Assembly: GCA_028554795.2 (NCBI GenBank)
Contig: CM068825.1
Location: 152,804,053-152,868,052 of the forward strand
Reading direction: 5' to 3'
Source: Sinohyriopsis cumingii
Lineage: Eukaryota > Mollusca > Bivalvia > Unionida > Unionidae
Length of the DNA stretch: 64,000 nt
The notes beneath the pieces are model-generated. The model saw nothing but the letters and a program-made list of their open reading frames with translations, searched no databases and was not told the origin of the DNA. The stretch's first letter is position 1. Each line of letters begins with the position of its first letter. The translations under genes were made by a program, and so were the position numbers. Shown piece by piece: positions 31,990 to 42,700 of this stretch.

Positions 31990-32125
31990 ACGAATCTATA
32001 TAGACCACGTGACGTCACAGACTGCTCTCTTCGGATTGGATGCGAGCTGACTGAATTCTGTAACGCGTGTTCGGATTGGTGAATGAATTCAATCCGTTTC
32101 AATCCTACCTGTACCTATAAATAAG
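31990..32125. promoter_or_regulatory. Bidirectional promoter with CACGTG and TGACGTCA
   Basis: It lies between divergent end genes. TATA boxes are at ~31,996 (minus) and 32,115-32,121 (plus, CTATAAATAAG). An E-box CACGTG (32,006-32,011) overlaps a perfect CRE, TGACGTCA (32,010-32,017). Host bZIP/CREB-ATF and bHLH factors bind such sites. Confidence 0.6.
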
Positions 32126-32167
32126 CGCAGTTCACTGCATTGATTCACCTATTCTCGTCGCTTCAAG

Positions 32168-32398
32168 ATGTGGACCACAGTTGAGTCATCCACCCTTGTG
32201 TCTTCCATGATGTTTAGGACGGACATGCTCATGTATGTCAGGTACAAGTGGACTGTTGTTGATAGGACAGATACTAGTCAATGGATGAGGAGAGTTTACA
32301 TAGAAAGACAAGGATGTCTCAAGAGGGTACTTGTGTATGGACCGGCAGTTAGAAGGAGTTTAAGAAGAAGAAGATGTGACAGATGCCATCTATGTTAA
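32168..32398 (+). CDS. Small Arg-rich TIR protein, complete right copy, element B
   Basis: 76 codons, starting MWTTVESSTLVSSM. TATA (32,115-32,121) lies ~50 nt upstream. The protein is Arg-rich in its C-terminal half and ends RRSLRRRRCDRCHLC, a possible metal-binding CxxCxxC. All but the first codons lie inside the TIR, so the body is duplicated at the left end. A histone-type stem-loop follows 25 nt after the stop. A small nuclear, nucleic-acid-binding protein is plausible but unproven. Confidence 0.65.
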   Translation: MWTTVESSTLVSSMMFRTDMLMYVRYKWTVVDRTDTSQWMRRVYIERQGCLKRVLVYGPAVRRSLRRRRCDRCHLC

Positions 32399-32725
32399 TA
32401 TTAATATTAACATAAACCCAAAGGCCCTTTTCAGGGCCAGCCATATTTCTCGAAAAGAGATAGTCTTTCCATTGCCTACCCCTTTTTTAAAAAAATTTAA
32501 AAAAAAAAAATCCCATGTTCAATTTCCCTTGACGCTATAAAGTCCCACCCTGTTTAAATTCCTTTGACGCTTAACCGTCCCACGATTTTTCTCCATGTTA
32601 ATTTCCCTTGACGCTAATCTGACCCACGATTTTTCTCCATGTTAAATTTCCCTTGACGCTAATCTGACCCAGGGGTCTCTGTAATGCTAATTCCCATTGA
32701 CGGTAAAGTGCCCCCATTTACTACT
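32181..32725. repeat. Right TIR of element B
   Basis: Reverse complement of 16,001-16,553. It includes the TIR gene body, the stem-loop and five iterons, and ends CCCCCATTTACTACT before the duplicated CACATG. Confidence 0.95.
32423..32438 (+). terminator. Histone-type 3' stem-loop, right TIR of B
   Basis: CCCAAA then GGCCCTTTTCAGGGCC then AGCCA, and CTCGAAAAGAGATAG as purine downstream element. It lies 25 nt after the TIR gene stop. Confidence 0.9.
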
Positions 32726-33149
32726 CACATGATATTTGACAAATTTGACGTTACCGAGGTGTCGTTGAGAATAAACGGGCAACAAGAACCGTCTGAGGAT
32801 ATATTATTAAATTTTGAACAAAATCATGTAGCGCGCATATCATCGCTGGTTGACATTCTTGGCGCGTAATATAAATATAGATACTGGGACTCAAATCTCA
32901 CAGTATGATTTTATAAATCTGTATCCGATTTATTACTTTTCGCTGGAGCATCTTGATTTATCCATGCAGTCTGTTGTTGATATTCACTTCCGAGCTCGTG
33001 TCGGTACTCCACCAATACTTGCGGCTGGTCCGCCAATTGTGTATGGTTCTTACAGAGCAATTGCTGTTTTACTTAGTGATGAAGCAATGCTACTTGAAGG
33101 TATTAGTGGCCGAATGAGACTCGTTGATGCACCAGTAGAAAACATGTAG
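32726..33149 (+). pseudogene. Major capsid protein of element A, 3' part
   Basis: Starts at the duplicated CACATG (32,726-32,731), in frame with the 5' part at 14,981-16,000. It then shifts frame near 32,850 and ends at 33,149. The last segment (LVDAPVENM end, FSLEHLDLSMQSVVDIHFRA) has the hydrophobic alternation of jelly-roll strands. The frameshift is separate damage from the insertion of B. Confidence 0.75.
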
Positions 33150-33177
33150 ACAATTAAATTAATTATATCATTATAAA

Positions 33178-33657
33178 ATGTCATACAGTTACGTTAATGT
33201 TACTCTGACTTCTGGTCAGATAAAGAAATTACAATCGAAAAATGCAAAAGTATGTGGGGTGGCGATAACACTAAAAAACGATCAAATCTCTGGCGGTGGT
33301 CCAAATAAACTGTCATTAACTAAAACTCAACTAAAACGTTTCAATAAAGCAAAACAAGCAAAAACCGGAGTTCAACTTGATTTCGCTCCCAAAGCTATCA
33401 AAGATATGATTAAATCAGGTGGTATATTTCCACTTCTCGCGGCAATACCAGCACTGATAGCTGCTGCTGCCCCAGCTGTCGCTAAAGCCGCCGCGTTGGG
33501 AGCTGTTGGAACAGCTGCCGGAATGGCATTAAAGAAAGCCACTGGAAAAGGATACCAAAAAAAAAAGGACGAGGTCTCAGACTTCCAGGAATTCCGCCAT
33601 CATGGTACCCAAAACGGTTCTAAAAATACGAAGTATTTCACCGATGTCCAATTTTGA
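33178..33657 (+). CDS. Minor virion protein with Ala-rich hydrophobic segment, element A
   Basis: 159 codons. It begins MSYSYVNVTLTSGQIKKL, has GGGPNKLSLTKTQLKRFNKA, an internal KSGGIFPLLAAIPALIAAAA hydrophobic stretch and a Lys-rich end. This N-terminal TxGQxKKL/LTKxQ pattern and GGxxPLL segment recur in small Polinton capsid-module proteins. A membrane-lytic role like adenoviral pVI is only inferred. The 3' end overlaps the protease gene and may be shifted. Confidence 0.6.
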   Translation: MSYSYVNVTLTSGQIKKLQSKNAKVCGVAITLKNDQISGGGPNKLSLTKTQLKRFNKAKQAKTGVQLDFAPKAIKDMIKSGGIFPLLAAIPALIAAAAPAVAKAAALGAVGTAAGMALKKATGKGYQKKKDEVSDFQEFRHHGTQNGSKNTKYFTDVQF

Positions 33658-34036
33658 TTTGCTCGATGCTGCTAAACAATTAAATATAAAACATTTTAAA
33701 GGTGTCTTTATGCGAGACCAATTACCACAACAACCAAATAATCCAGAAACCGGACTTATTAATCTCGATAATAATAACGGTCCAGGAACTCACTGGGTTG
33801 CTTACGCAATCGATCCACGTGGAATTATCTATTTCGATTCGTATGGGTTAGCTCCGCCAGTAGAATTCCTGAAATATGTGCAAAGTATTCCAACTCCAGT
33901 CTGGTATTCAACGTTACCCACACAAACACTGACCGATCCACCGATATGTGGTCGTGAAGTATTAAATGTTCTCACTGCGATATCAAAATCAACCAAACCG
34001 CCTCATAAAGTCGTGCATGAGTATACCTCGAGTTGA
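33644..34036 (+). CDS. Adenain-like cysteine protease, element A
   Basis: 130 codons from the internal ATG 33,644 (MSNFDLLDAAKQL). The putative triad is H50 (GTHWVAYAI), D65 (IYFDSYGLAPP) and C102 (PPICG), with Q94 upstream as an oxyanion candidate. This order matches adenovirus-type maturation proteases, which process capsid precursors. The C-terminal part after the Cys is short compared with the C enzyme, so it may be truncated or inactive. Confidence 0.75.
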   Translation: MSNFDLLDAAKQLNIKHFKGVFMRDQLPQQPNNPETGLINLDNNNGPGTHWVAYAIDPRGIIYFDSYGLAPPVEFLKYVQSIPTPVWYSTLPTQTLTDPPICGREVLNVLTAISKSTKPPHKVVHEYTSS

Positions 34037-34098
34037 TTTAAATAATCCTTAAGAGAATAACGGTAGATATTTACGGAAGATCTCTTCTCAACAGAAAA

Positions 34099-35103
34099 AT
34101 GAAACTCACTGATATAGATTTATCAAAATATGCAACCAAAGATGAAATTGATAATCTTTTATCGTTAACCGGGATAGACCCAGATGAGGTTGTTATTTTT
34201 CAGGACCGATACAGAAAAATAAAAACCAGTAATATCAAATGGAATGATATAGTTCGCAGGGTTCTTGGCGCTACCCCGGATAACATCCCTGTGTTTACTG
34301 ACAGTGGAAAAATCAGAGACTCAAGTATATCGTTTACAACGATCAGAGATCAAATCTCAGCAAGTGTAATTAACCGCTTAAAAAATACCGGTGACACAAT
34401 GACAGGCGAACTCAACACGAACGGGATGAAAATAGTAGCTGTAACAACCCCAAAATTTGACAACGATGCCGCAAACAAACTATATGTTGACAACGTAGAC
34501 AGTAAATTATCCACACTGCGGGCTGAGTATGACGTTCACGTGGGCGCTTTTGGAAGATTTCGCAGAAACCATCAAAAAATCGCAGAAGAATTCTTCGGTT
34601 CTCCGTACACTGTTGACATAAAACTTTCTGATATCAAAACCAACACTGACATGATCAAAAAAAGACAGCAAGGTATCAAAACCAACATTAACACGATTGA
34701 AAAAACACAACAAGATATCGTAAGTGGAATTCCTGATATCGTTAACAAAACCAATTTGATTAAATTCCCACCTGGGGTTACTCCTGGTCATTTTAATAAC
34801 ATAGTATACACGATATCATCTGGATTTGCAACATGGTCTAAACAAAATAATGCTGTCAAATACACTGCAACAGTCACTGGTGTGCACAAGTTTTCTGTGT
34901 TCAGTGCTGCAAAATTTGAGATATTTACAAAATATTCCTGGCAATATTCCACTGATAAGTTTTCCGGGGTTGTGACTGTCATATTAAACAAGGGAACCGA
35001 AGAGGAATTCATACTAGAAGCAGCCGATAAGACATTAAACGCAACTTCTTACTGGTGGTGTTTGGAATTCGTAGCTGAAACACCTGAATTGGTTACTGCG
35101 TAA
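34099..35103 (+). CDS. Fibre/spike-like protein with phage-tail-fibre-type repeat, element A
   Basis: 334 codons, intact. Residues ~96-130 hold NTGDTMTGELNTNG and NDAANKLYVD, the GDTMTGxLxMNG...DAAxKxYVD motif of trimeric phage tail fibres. The middle has helical repeats (KTNTDMIKKRQQGIKTN). The C-terminal ~130 residues look globular and Trp/Tyr-rich, like a head domain. A virion attachment fibre is the simplest reading, from motif and position after the protease. No homology search was run. Confidence 0.65.
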   Translation: MKLTDIDLSKYATKDEIDNLLSLTGIDPDEVVIFQDRYRKIKTSNIKWNDIVRRVLGATPDNIPVFTDSGKIRDSSISFTTIRDQISASVINRLKNTGDTMTGELNTNGMKIVAVTTPKFDNDAANKLYVDNVDSKLSTLRAEYDVHVGAFGRFRRNHQKIAEEFFGSPYTVDIKLSDIKTNTDMIKKRQQGIKTNINTIEKTQQDIVSGIPDIVNKTNLIKFPPGVTPGHFNNIVYTISSGFATWSKQNNAVKYTATVTGVHKFSVFSAAKFEIFTKYSWQYSTDKFSGVVTVILNKGTEEEFILEAADKTLNATSYWWCLEFVAETPELVTA

Positions 35104-35111
35104 GATAATAA

Positions 35112-35681
35112 ATGACGTCCTTAACAGCATCAACGACAACATTAGATGCGCAACAATATAGATACAATCAAGTGCGCGAATGGCAATCAGAGTTAAAAAC
35201 CCTCATCGATAAATATAACCTAAAAGTAAAAAAATATAAACGACGAGCGGTTATCCTGGATGCGTTAGTATACTCGGTATCCGCGTTAGTTGCATCTACC
35301 GGAGTAGTATTATCAACACTAACACCAGTAACAATCGTAGTAACAATTGTCTCTTCATAAACTGCCATCGCAGGGGTTTTTAATATAATCGCGAAAAAAA
35401 TATCCTCGTGCACGAGCACAAAATACCACGAGTATGTCATGCAACTAAACACAGTCACAACCGCATACTCAAAATTGTCGTCGTTGATATCGTCAAGCAT
35501 CGATGATACAACAATATCAGATTCCGAATTCGCATTAATGGTTAAGATATACGAAGACTGCACTCGCTATTTAAAAACAACCAAGAACAATAATGACGGA
35601 ATTACTTCATCGAGCTCTGCTCGACATAGTCGAAAATACAAAACCCGAGAGAATTTCGATGATAACGGTAAGTTCGACTAA
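35112..35681 (+). pseudogene. Membrane-plus-coiled-coil protein, one stop, element A
   Basis: The frame from ATG 35,112 has a basic helix, two hydrophobic segments (ALVYSVSALVASTGVVLS and one after the stop) and a TAA at 35,358-35,360. It then continues in the same frame with YHEYVMQLNTVTTAYSKL and ISDSEFALMVKIYED. This layout, two membrane spans followed by KHExxxxLAxxKxNxxxxxISxxxxDxxISDxEFxL, is frequent in one Polinton group; function unknown. A single nonsense change appears to have split it. Confidence 0.65.
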
Positions 35682-37006
35682 CCCTGAATTTAGTATTAAT
35701 TTTCCAACTGCAATTCCCGTAAAAGAAATCGCACTAGCACAATTACGAGCATATCACAGTTGGCCCAATATCAGATCAAAATCATTCGGTGGATTACCAG
35801 CGAATAATTCGTTCGTGTTTGCACATAAAAATAAACCCGATGGTACTCCCGACTGGGATGTCATTGGAATACCAACGGGGTCTTATCAAATCGAAGAAAT
35901 CAATGAGGAATTACAACGTCGAATAAAAAATATCACAGGAAAAGAATCCAAGATTAAAATAACTGTTCATGAACCAACCCTGTCTTCTGCCATCGAAATA
36001 AGCACCCAGACTACGCTGTGGATATGTATCAGAGTTCGATCAGAACAGTGTTAGGATGGCCTGAAATCCCACCACCAGCACCACCAATACCACCAGAACC
36101 GAAAAAGTATAATTATGTCACTGACGCACAGTCATACCACGAAATTGAACCATCGTACAAACAACATCTACTTGATATAAAAAATTCAAGTTTGGCCGGT
36201 CGTTTTGAATTCAACGATAAGGACCGGATGTTTTGGTATTTTAATCCTGTAATAATTCCCACAGAAAGAAGATATTTGTCTATTTTAGATATGAACGAAA
36301 TGACTAACTACTTTAAAATCATTAATCAAGAACATAAAACACAACTACAACGACTACGGCAAAGTTTACAAGAACATCTTTTTGATATAACAAGTTCACG
36401 CGAATAGAAATATTAAATCAGCTCGTATCCGACATGATTTTTTTTCATCGGCGAGTAATTCTGGCGATAAAGGATCATACTGAAAACGATTCTAAACAAA
36501 GATTTTTGGAAGCATACTCACTGACAGAAGCTACGCTGCTAGATTTTAAATTTCCCGGGTATAACGCAGATGAATTAAAAAAATCAGTCAGTGATGTCAT
36601 TGATGAATATTTTCCTGACATACTTGCACAGTACAAAAAAAAACCGCTACCATCAACTATTCTCCGACACAATAATGACTCCGAAGGGACAGGCCGGCAT
36701 GTATCTCCGGGTATCGTAAACATAACCGAAGTGGTCGCGGTCAGTCTTGTGTGTGATGTCATTGATGGCAGTTACAGCACGGATACCACAGTATCAAATC
36801 AAGCTCAGCAGGGATTTATTCTTTATTCATTTACTCCGAAAGACCCACCTGGATATTTGATTGTGCAAGAGCCGATTAATCAGGTTTATTTGCAGTGTCA
36901 TAATCCACTGTTATCAAGAATCAATTTCAAACTAACAGACCAATCTAATCATCTTCTGGATTTAAGAATTGAAACTCTGCATATTAATCTGCTTGTGAAA
37001 TCTTAA
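35593..37006 (+). pseudogene. Penton-like minor capsid protein, frameshifted, element A
   Basis: Three frame segments (35,593-36,054, 36,018-36,407, 36,434-37,006) read as one former gene of ~470 codons. The N-terminal INFPTAIPVKEIALAQLRAY and IPTGSYQIEEINEEL match the start of minor capsid proteins of this Polinton group. The C-terminal end (IVNITEVVAVSLVCDVIDGS, PPGYLIVQEP, LTDQSNHLLDLRIETL) matches their end. It parallels the B/C penton-like gene in role, not in close sequence. Confidence 0.7.
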
Positions 37007-37090
37007 GTATTTTTAATCTTAAAGATTTCAATCTTAAAACATTTTCACATAAAAATCCTGACAGTGTTATAAGAAATTTATTTTTTTACT

Positions 37091-37620
37091 GAAAAATTAT
37101 TAAATTTCTCTATTCTGTAGGGTAAATACCCCAGTATGGTTATAAAAATTAATAAATTTCTCTATTCCGAAGGGTAAAATACCTATCAAAATCATGAAAA
37201 TTTTCAAATTTCTCCATTCCGTAGGGTAATATACCTATCAAAATCATGAAAATTATTAATTTTCTCCATTCCGAAGGGCAAATACCCCAGTATAGTCATG
37301 GAAATTATTAATTTTCCATAAAACATAAAATTTCATATAATAAAAAAAAACTTTGATCATGTTAATTATAAGAAATTTATATTTACTGAAAAATTGTTCA
37401 ATTTCTCAATTCCGTAGGGCAATATACCTATCAAAATCATGAAAATTGTCCAATTTCTCCATTCTGTAGGGTAATATACCTATCAAAATCATGAAAATCG
37501 TCAAATTTCTCAATTCCGTAGGGTAATATACCTATCAAAATCATAAAAATTGTCCAATTTCTCCATTCCGTAGGGTAATATGCCTATCAATATCATGAAA
37601 ATTATCCGATTTGCTAATTC
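37091..37620. repeat. 52-bp tandem repeat array, element A
   Basis: Eight units with the core TTCCGTAGGGTAATATACC and a TCAAAATCATGAAAATT spacer. GGTA/GGCA cores lie at about 37,121, 37,173, 37,224, 37,277, 37,418, 37,469, 37,522 and 37,574. There are two blocks of four units separated by ~140 bp. GGTA-ATA-TACC is a small inverted repeat in each unit. There is no coding capacity. Confidence 0.9.
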
Positions 37621-37699
37621 TACACAAATTCAGTATATAAAAAAATACCTGTAAAGAATTCCTGACAGACTTTTTTAATTAATCAAACGAGTATCATAT

Positions 37700-38026
37700 A
37701 TGTACCGGCATATGAAGGTTTTTATTCACGACAAGGAAGCCCTTCAAAAATATATCAAGGAGGTGTTTATGCAATTTCAGGTGAGCACGGTTGATTTGGT
37801 TATTGATATATTCGGTAATGAAGATTTTTTATTAACGCAGGAACAGTTGGATGAACTACAGCAAAAACGTATTTGTATAATCACATGTGATAGAGATCAA
37901 ATTTTAAATTACGCGCATTCGTGTATTACACTTAATCAACTTAAAGAACTTTTATTTAACCCTGTAGATGAAATTAATCCAAATCCCGATGCAGAGGATA
38001 CAAGTGAAGATAACCTATCGAATTGA
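37700..38026 (+). CDS. Unknown 108-aa protein, element A
   Basis: Open frame from ATG 37,700, starting MYRHMKVFIHDKEALQKY and with an acidic, Asp/Asn-rich end (PNPDAEDTSEDN). A mixed alpha/beta composition with DLVIDIFGNEDF and ICIITCDRD looks like a real globular protein. I do not recognise it. It follows the tandem array and stands alone. Confidence 0.45.
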   Translation: MYRHMKVFIHDKEALQKYIKEVFMQFQVSTVDLVIDIFGNEDFLLTQEQLDELQQKRICIITCDRDQILNYAHSCITLNQLKELLFNPVDEINPNPDAEDTSEDNLSN

Positions 38027-39433
38027 TGCAGGTCAGATTAATATAGGTAAAAAAAATGCGAGTAAAACAATTTTATTTTTTTTGGGTCAGTACGAGACCA
38101 ACTTCTACTTTCGATTTCATTTCCATGTACCAGGCCTACTTTCCATTTCATTTCTCAATAATTTCATTCTTGAGTTCATCAAAGGAATTTAATACACGAT
38201 CTGACATAATTTTTTTCAACTGCCTATTATTTTTTAGCCCTGGAAATTAAATCCTGGGGTGACAAAACGTCACCCCACGATTTAACGTGAGGTGGATATG
38301 TACATGAGGGCCCTTTTTGGGTCCCCCCCCCCAATCTTATAAAAAAAACCATCATGATCGGTCCCGTCGAACCAATTGTCCGTGACGAGATTCGATCCGA
38401 AGACAGTGATAAGTCACAGAGACGAAAGTCAAGTGAACTAACCACTGCGCCACGGTCGCAATCTGAAGATATAAGATTTAATAAACATCATATAGGTAAC
38501 TTGACAGAGCTTGGCAACTGTTCTAAGCTAAATTTTAAATTCTGAACTAGATTTTAAGTTCTGATTTTATGAAAATAACGTTTATTTGTACTGACAATCA
38601 AACGCGGAGGTACCGCTAGCTAGTGTGTATACAATTACAAATGGCCGCATACAGTTCTGCCCGCCGCTGGATAATACACCTTTACAGGTGTTGTGCAATC
38701 ATCTGAATCATTTTACCTGGATTGAAACGCAAGGTGAAAATAGACTGCTGTTACAATTGGCTGTGTAAAAAAAAATACTTTTATATACAGTTCTACTCGC
38801 TAGATTTACAGGTAATGACCTTGATTCAGGATAACTGCGTCATTGACTTTTACACAGCCGCTACAGAATTATTTGCATCTGCATAACGAAATGAAATCCA
38901 GCTATTAAATTTGTATGAAAAAGTTGATTTGATTATCTCATCTGCAACAAATTTAACTGACATCCGATAAATACCGAAATATTTGCTAGCTGTATACATC
39001 GAACAAAATATTTTTTTCTTCACCTGTGTTTATGTTGAGAGATCTGACAACCCTGGGAATTTGTACAAATTTACCAGTACCTCCTCATGCAGAATTTTCA
39101 CTCTGTGAGATGGCTTGTAAATTTTGAAGAGAGTTATTAAGTTTATTATTATCTATATGATCGATCACAAGTCCATCTTCGATCACTCCATGATAAACCT
39201 CGAATACAAATCGATGATTATAATATTTTTTTTCCAACACCAAACATCATATAACCAGAATTACTAACAACACCAACTGTTTTTTTTAATCTGCAATGCC
39301 TAATTGTGCCATCGCGTGACGCTTCGTAATTTTTGATGATAGGATGTCGGACAAATTCTTGGTTCATTATAATAATGTCATTTGTCTAATTTATATTTGT
39401 CTGAAAACTTAGTTATATAATCACGCTCGCATT
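38027..39433. other. Non-coding spacer of element A
   Basis: No gene recognised. It holds a perfect hairpin at 38,255-38,275 (GGGGTGAC, loop AAAAC, GTCACCCC), a poly(C) run at 38,324-38,333 and a degenerate tRNA-like stretch at 38,363-38,465 on the minus strand. Beyond 38,640 there is AT-rich DNA with no open frame of note. It may contain decayed genes. Confidence 0.5.
38255..38275. other. Perfect 8-bp stem hairpin
   Basis: GGGGTGAC-AAAAC-GTCACCCC. It resembles a terminator or protein-binding palindrome; no role is established. Confidence 0.6.
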
Positions 39434-39673
39434 TCAATATATCATTTTTATTTTTTTTTTGTTATAATATCTTTTAAGTTCGCGGTATCGTTTACCCCCA
39501 CAATTTGCACATAATTGTGTTTTAACTCTGACCCCAATACCACATTTCAGACATGGTATTGGTCCTGACTTTCCTTTTTTGATACTTTGGAAATGCTCTC
39601 CGCAGAATTCTTTATTGCATGGTTTGTTACAGACAGTCACAGATCCCACTCTGAGCCACATGCAATGGTTCAT
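39434..39673 (-). CDS. Small Cys-rich zinc-binding-like protein, element A
   Basis: 79 codons from ATG 39,673 (MNHCMWLRVGSVTVCNKPCN). Cys pairs CNKPCNKEFC, PCLKCG and LCANCGGKR suggest two zinc sites, with a basic tail. Similar small proteins with WxRVGSxTVCxKxC and CxxCGxGVR occur in related elements. It lies divergent to the polymerase gene. Nucleic-acid binding is inferred. Confidence 0.6.
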   Translation of the reverse strand: MNHCMWLRVGSVTVCNKPCNKEFCGEHFQSIKKGKSGPIPCLKCGIGVRVKTQLCANCGGKRYRELKRYYNKKKIKMIY

Positions 39674-39768
39674 TATATGTATAGATTCATATTTAAATGT
39701 TTGCCTTAAATATAATATGGAGGAGTTTGAGAGATTATCTGTAATCAAGCTCAGAAAAGCTTCTAGAT

Positions 39769-42700
39769 TTGATTTTGAGACTAACCCCTGATTCGCGAAG
39801 ACGAGCATTAACTGATCTGTTAGATATTATCAGAGATGCCAAAAACGAATTTCGTAAAGATGGAGCATCTCACGTGTGGTCCACATTTAAAATTATACCC
39901 AACACTGATGAAGTCAATATCGACGAAATCAAAGACGCTATAATGAATGATGCACGAGCAAATACAATCATCGATTACCTTGATATTCATCAAGACAACC
40001 AGAAATACTATTTCAGAATAAAGTTTATTGTGCGCACGGATGATGATACTTGGATTATTCGTGACAAACGTGACCCTGTCCTTGCGAGTGGAAAAACCGC
40101 TCTGTTAAGTAAAGATTCCAAACCAGGAATACTGACCGGGATTGACAAACCATATTACACTCGAGCGTATCCTGTAACAGCGGTCATTTATGGAATTTAT
40201 CCGATAAAAAAACCTAACAAAAATAAACTTACTCCAATGAGATTTTCATCCCTGACTTTAAATTGTGTAGCCGAGCGAGTAATAGAACATTTTGAAAATG
40301 CGAAGCGTGGATGCGGCTTAACTGATCTGCGACATGAAAAAATAAACAAATGGGCTGAATCAGTTAAGGATACAGGAGTTTCAATAAACGATGTTGCTGA
40401 GTTAGAAAAAATACTAAGATTTCCAATGATAATAAAAACATTAACGGGAGAGATTTTATACACATCAAAATATAATCGAAATGGAGCGCCAATTGAAATT
40501 ATTGACCATAATTCTCACGCTTGGACTAATGCAGTCCCAATATTTCCACGAAATCGTGTTGTGAGATATTACTCGTCAGATAGTTTTTGGGGTGGACTAT
40601 TTGAGGTTAGTGTGGTTATTTAAAAGTTCTGAAGAAGGTGAGTACGATCAATTTGTAAGACCTAACGGTGAATTATATCGTAAAGAATCTCTCCACGAAG
40701 AAATGAGAAAACTCGCACAGAAATATTCAGACAATACTGAGCAGTTATTAATTGTTTTACAGTTCCGTCAGCTGCTGCCCATGCCGCTCGAGAAAGAAAT
40801 TTATGGAGACCAACACACGCTGAGTTTCTTGAAGATATCAAGAATAGTTGTATCGAATACGGACACGGCGGTTTGTGGAACACCCAGTATAATATCAGAG
40901 AGATGATTTCTGTAGACATGACCGCGTGTTATCCTGGAAGTTTTCTTGGGATGGGCGAGAGTGCTGGATATTTTACGAGGTTTGGTCATCCTTGTCATGA
41001 GATGGTCAGAGTATCAATTAATGGTCCATTACCTGATTTTGATCTGACAGGATTTACTCGTGTAACGTCGTTTGAATTCACTATAAATCTTCATCCGATT
41101 TGTTATGTTTGGTTTGGCAGACACTTCTCGGAGAAACGTTGGGCACCAATAGTATTATTACGATATATGCTTGATAGTAAAATACTGATATCGTTGACGG
41201 TTAGTGAAGCAATTATATCATACCGAAAACAAACTTCGGTTTGGTTACCAACACCGGAGTGTATCAGTCTCGAAGACTGCAGACAGGAATATCCAAATTT
41301 ATCTGAGGATATTATAGTTCATATTCTTAAATTTAAACTCAACCACAGTGAAAAAATAGCAAAAGATCTTGGGAGAAGAATAATCGGTAAATTTACTCAA
41401 GGTGGTGCATATGATCATAAACGACATCACTCATGATTGATTATGGATGAGGCTGAATTGGATTTTATAATTGCTGATACCACTACGAGAGATATACTTT
41501 GTAATCGAGAAGATGCTTACTTATCTGACGGAACAAAATTGGGTACTATTGTTAGTTATATCGAAGGAGAATCCCCTCAGTATACTCATTTAAGATCTTC
41601 GATGCTCGCTTATGTTTCTATAAATTTACTATCGATGATAAATAGATTTCCTGATACTGCAGTTAGAATCGCTACGGATTCATTTTATATCGATAAAAAA
41701 CATTCAGAATTACTAGTTCATTTCATAAGCAATGATGAATCATGGAGTTCATGGAGAATAAAAAAAGAAATGTTACACTGCTATTGTGAATCCGCAGATG
41801 TTGAGATTAAAGATAGTTATTATAAATCAGAATTATCAGAAATGTCGAGTGCACCAACTGTGTATGATTCCGTATCCAGACATAAAACCGTTTATTTAAA
41901 CGGAGCGGGGGGGGGTCTGGTAAGACCACTCGAGTAATCGAATTATTTCGACAGAATTCAGATATGATTGTGCTAACACCAACACACAGACTTGCCAGGG
42001 AGATGAAACAACGAAGAGTTAATTCTAGTACTTATCATAGTTTTTTCAAATACAGCGGTGGTGTGTAGACTCCAGATCGAATAGGGGAGAAATATATTCC
42101 AAAAATTATTATTTGGGATGAAATATGTACGGTACCGTTAGAAACATTACAAATATTTCTCGATTGGTTATTAACAAAAAATACAGCTGTGATTATGTGC
42201 GGCGATCACGGTCAACCACCTCCGTTTGTTGGACCATCTCCACACGACTGGTTGAAGAATTTTGTTGATTATTACGAAATAGTAACTGATGATCATAGAT
42301 CTCTCGATGCAGAATTAAAAGAATTTAAAACATTAATCAGACTACAACCGAATAAAATTCAGTGTGAAATTATGCGCGAGGTGATTTCAGAAACTTTCTT
42401 GAACGACTTTTGGAAAACATGGAAACCAAACGATTTGATAGTGGCAAGTAGAAAGATAGTCAGAGACACACTTCAACGGCAGTTATTTCAATTACACAAA
42501 GAGAAATTCCCAACACTGCCAGTGCCATTGTGTTATAGACCAGGTGATACGCGGTTACAGAATACTGACATTGATATACCAGGACAGACCGAGAAACAGA
42601 ATTTAATATTAAATGATGTTGTTACAGTGGATGTCAATGTTGTTGAAGATGCATTAAAAATGAACAAATTCCCGTGGACGCTAGGATACGCAATGACAAT

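Larger units (their letters stand above)
16001..32725. mobile_element. Element B: young Polinton/Maverick (adintovirus-like) nested in element A
   Basis: 16,725 bp with TIRs of about 550 bp beginning AGTAGTAAATGG and ending in the complement, flanked by exact CACATG duplications. It encodes chromodomain integrase, protein-primed-type polymerase B, packaging ATPase, major capsid, penton-like and core proteins, a zinc-knuckle protein and several small end genes. Its gene order matches element C. Defects seen are three in-frame TGA codons, one probable frameshift and a deletion covering protease and neighbour. It was therefore recently mobile and is probably not autonomous now. Confidence 0.95.

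Noticed and set aside
37091-37620. CRISPR-like array
   Set aside because: Whole 52-bp units are similar with no unique spacers, and the DNA is a eukaryotic transposon.
38363-38465. Minus-strand tRNA gene
   Set aside because: A-box-like TGGCGCAGTGGTTAG and a weak B box are present and 6 of 7 acceptor pairs form, but the T arm and anticodon arm do not fold; probably a decayed tRNA-derived repeat.
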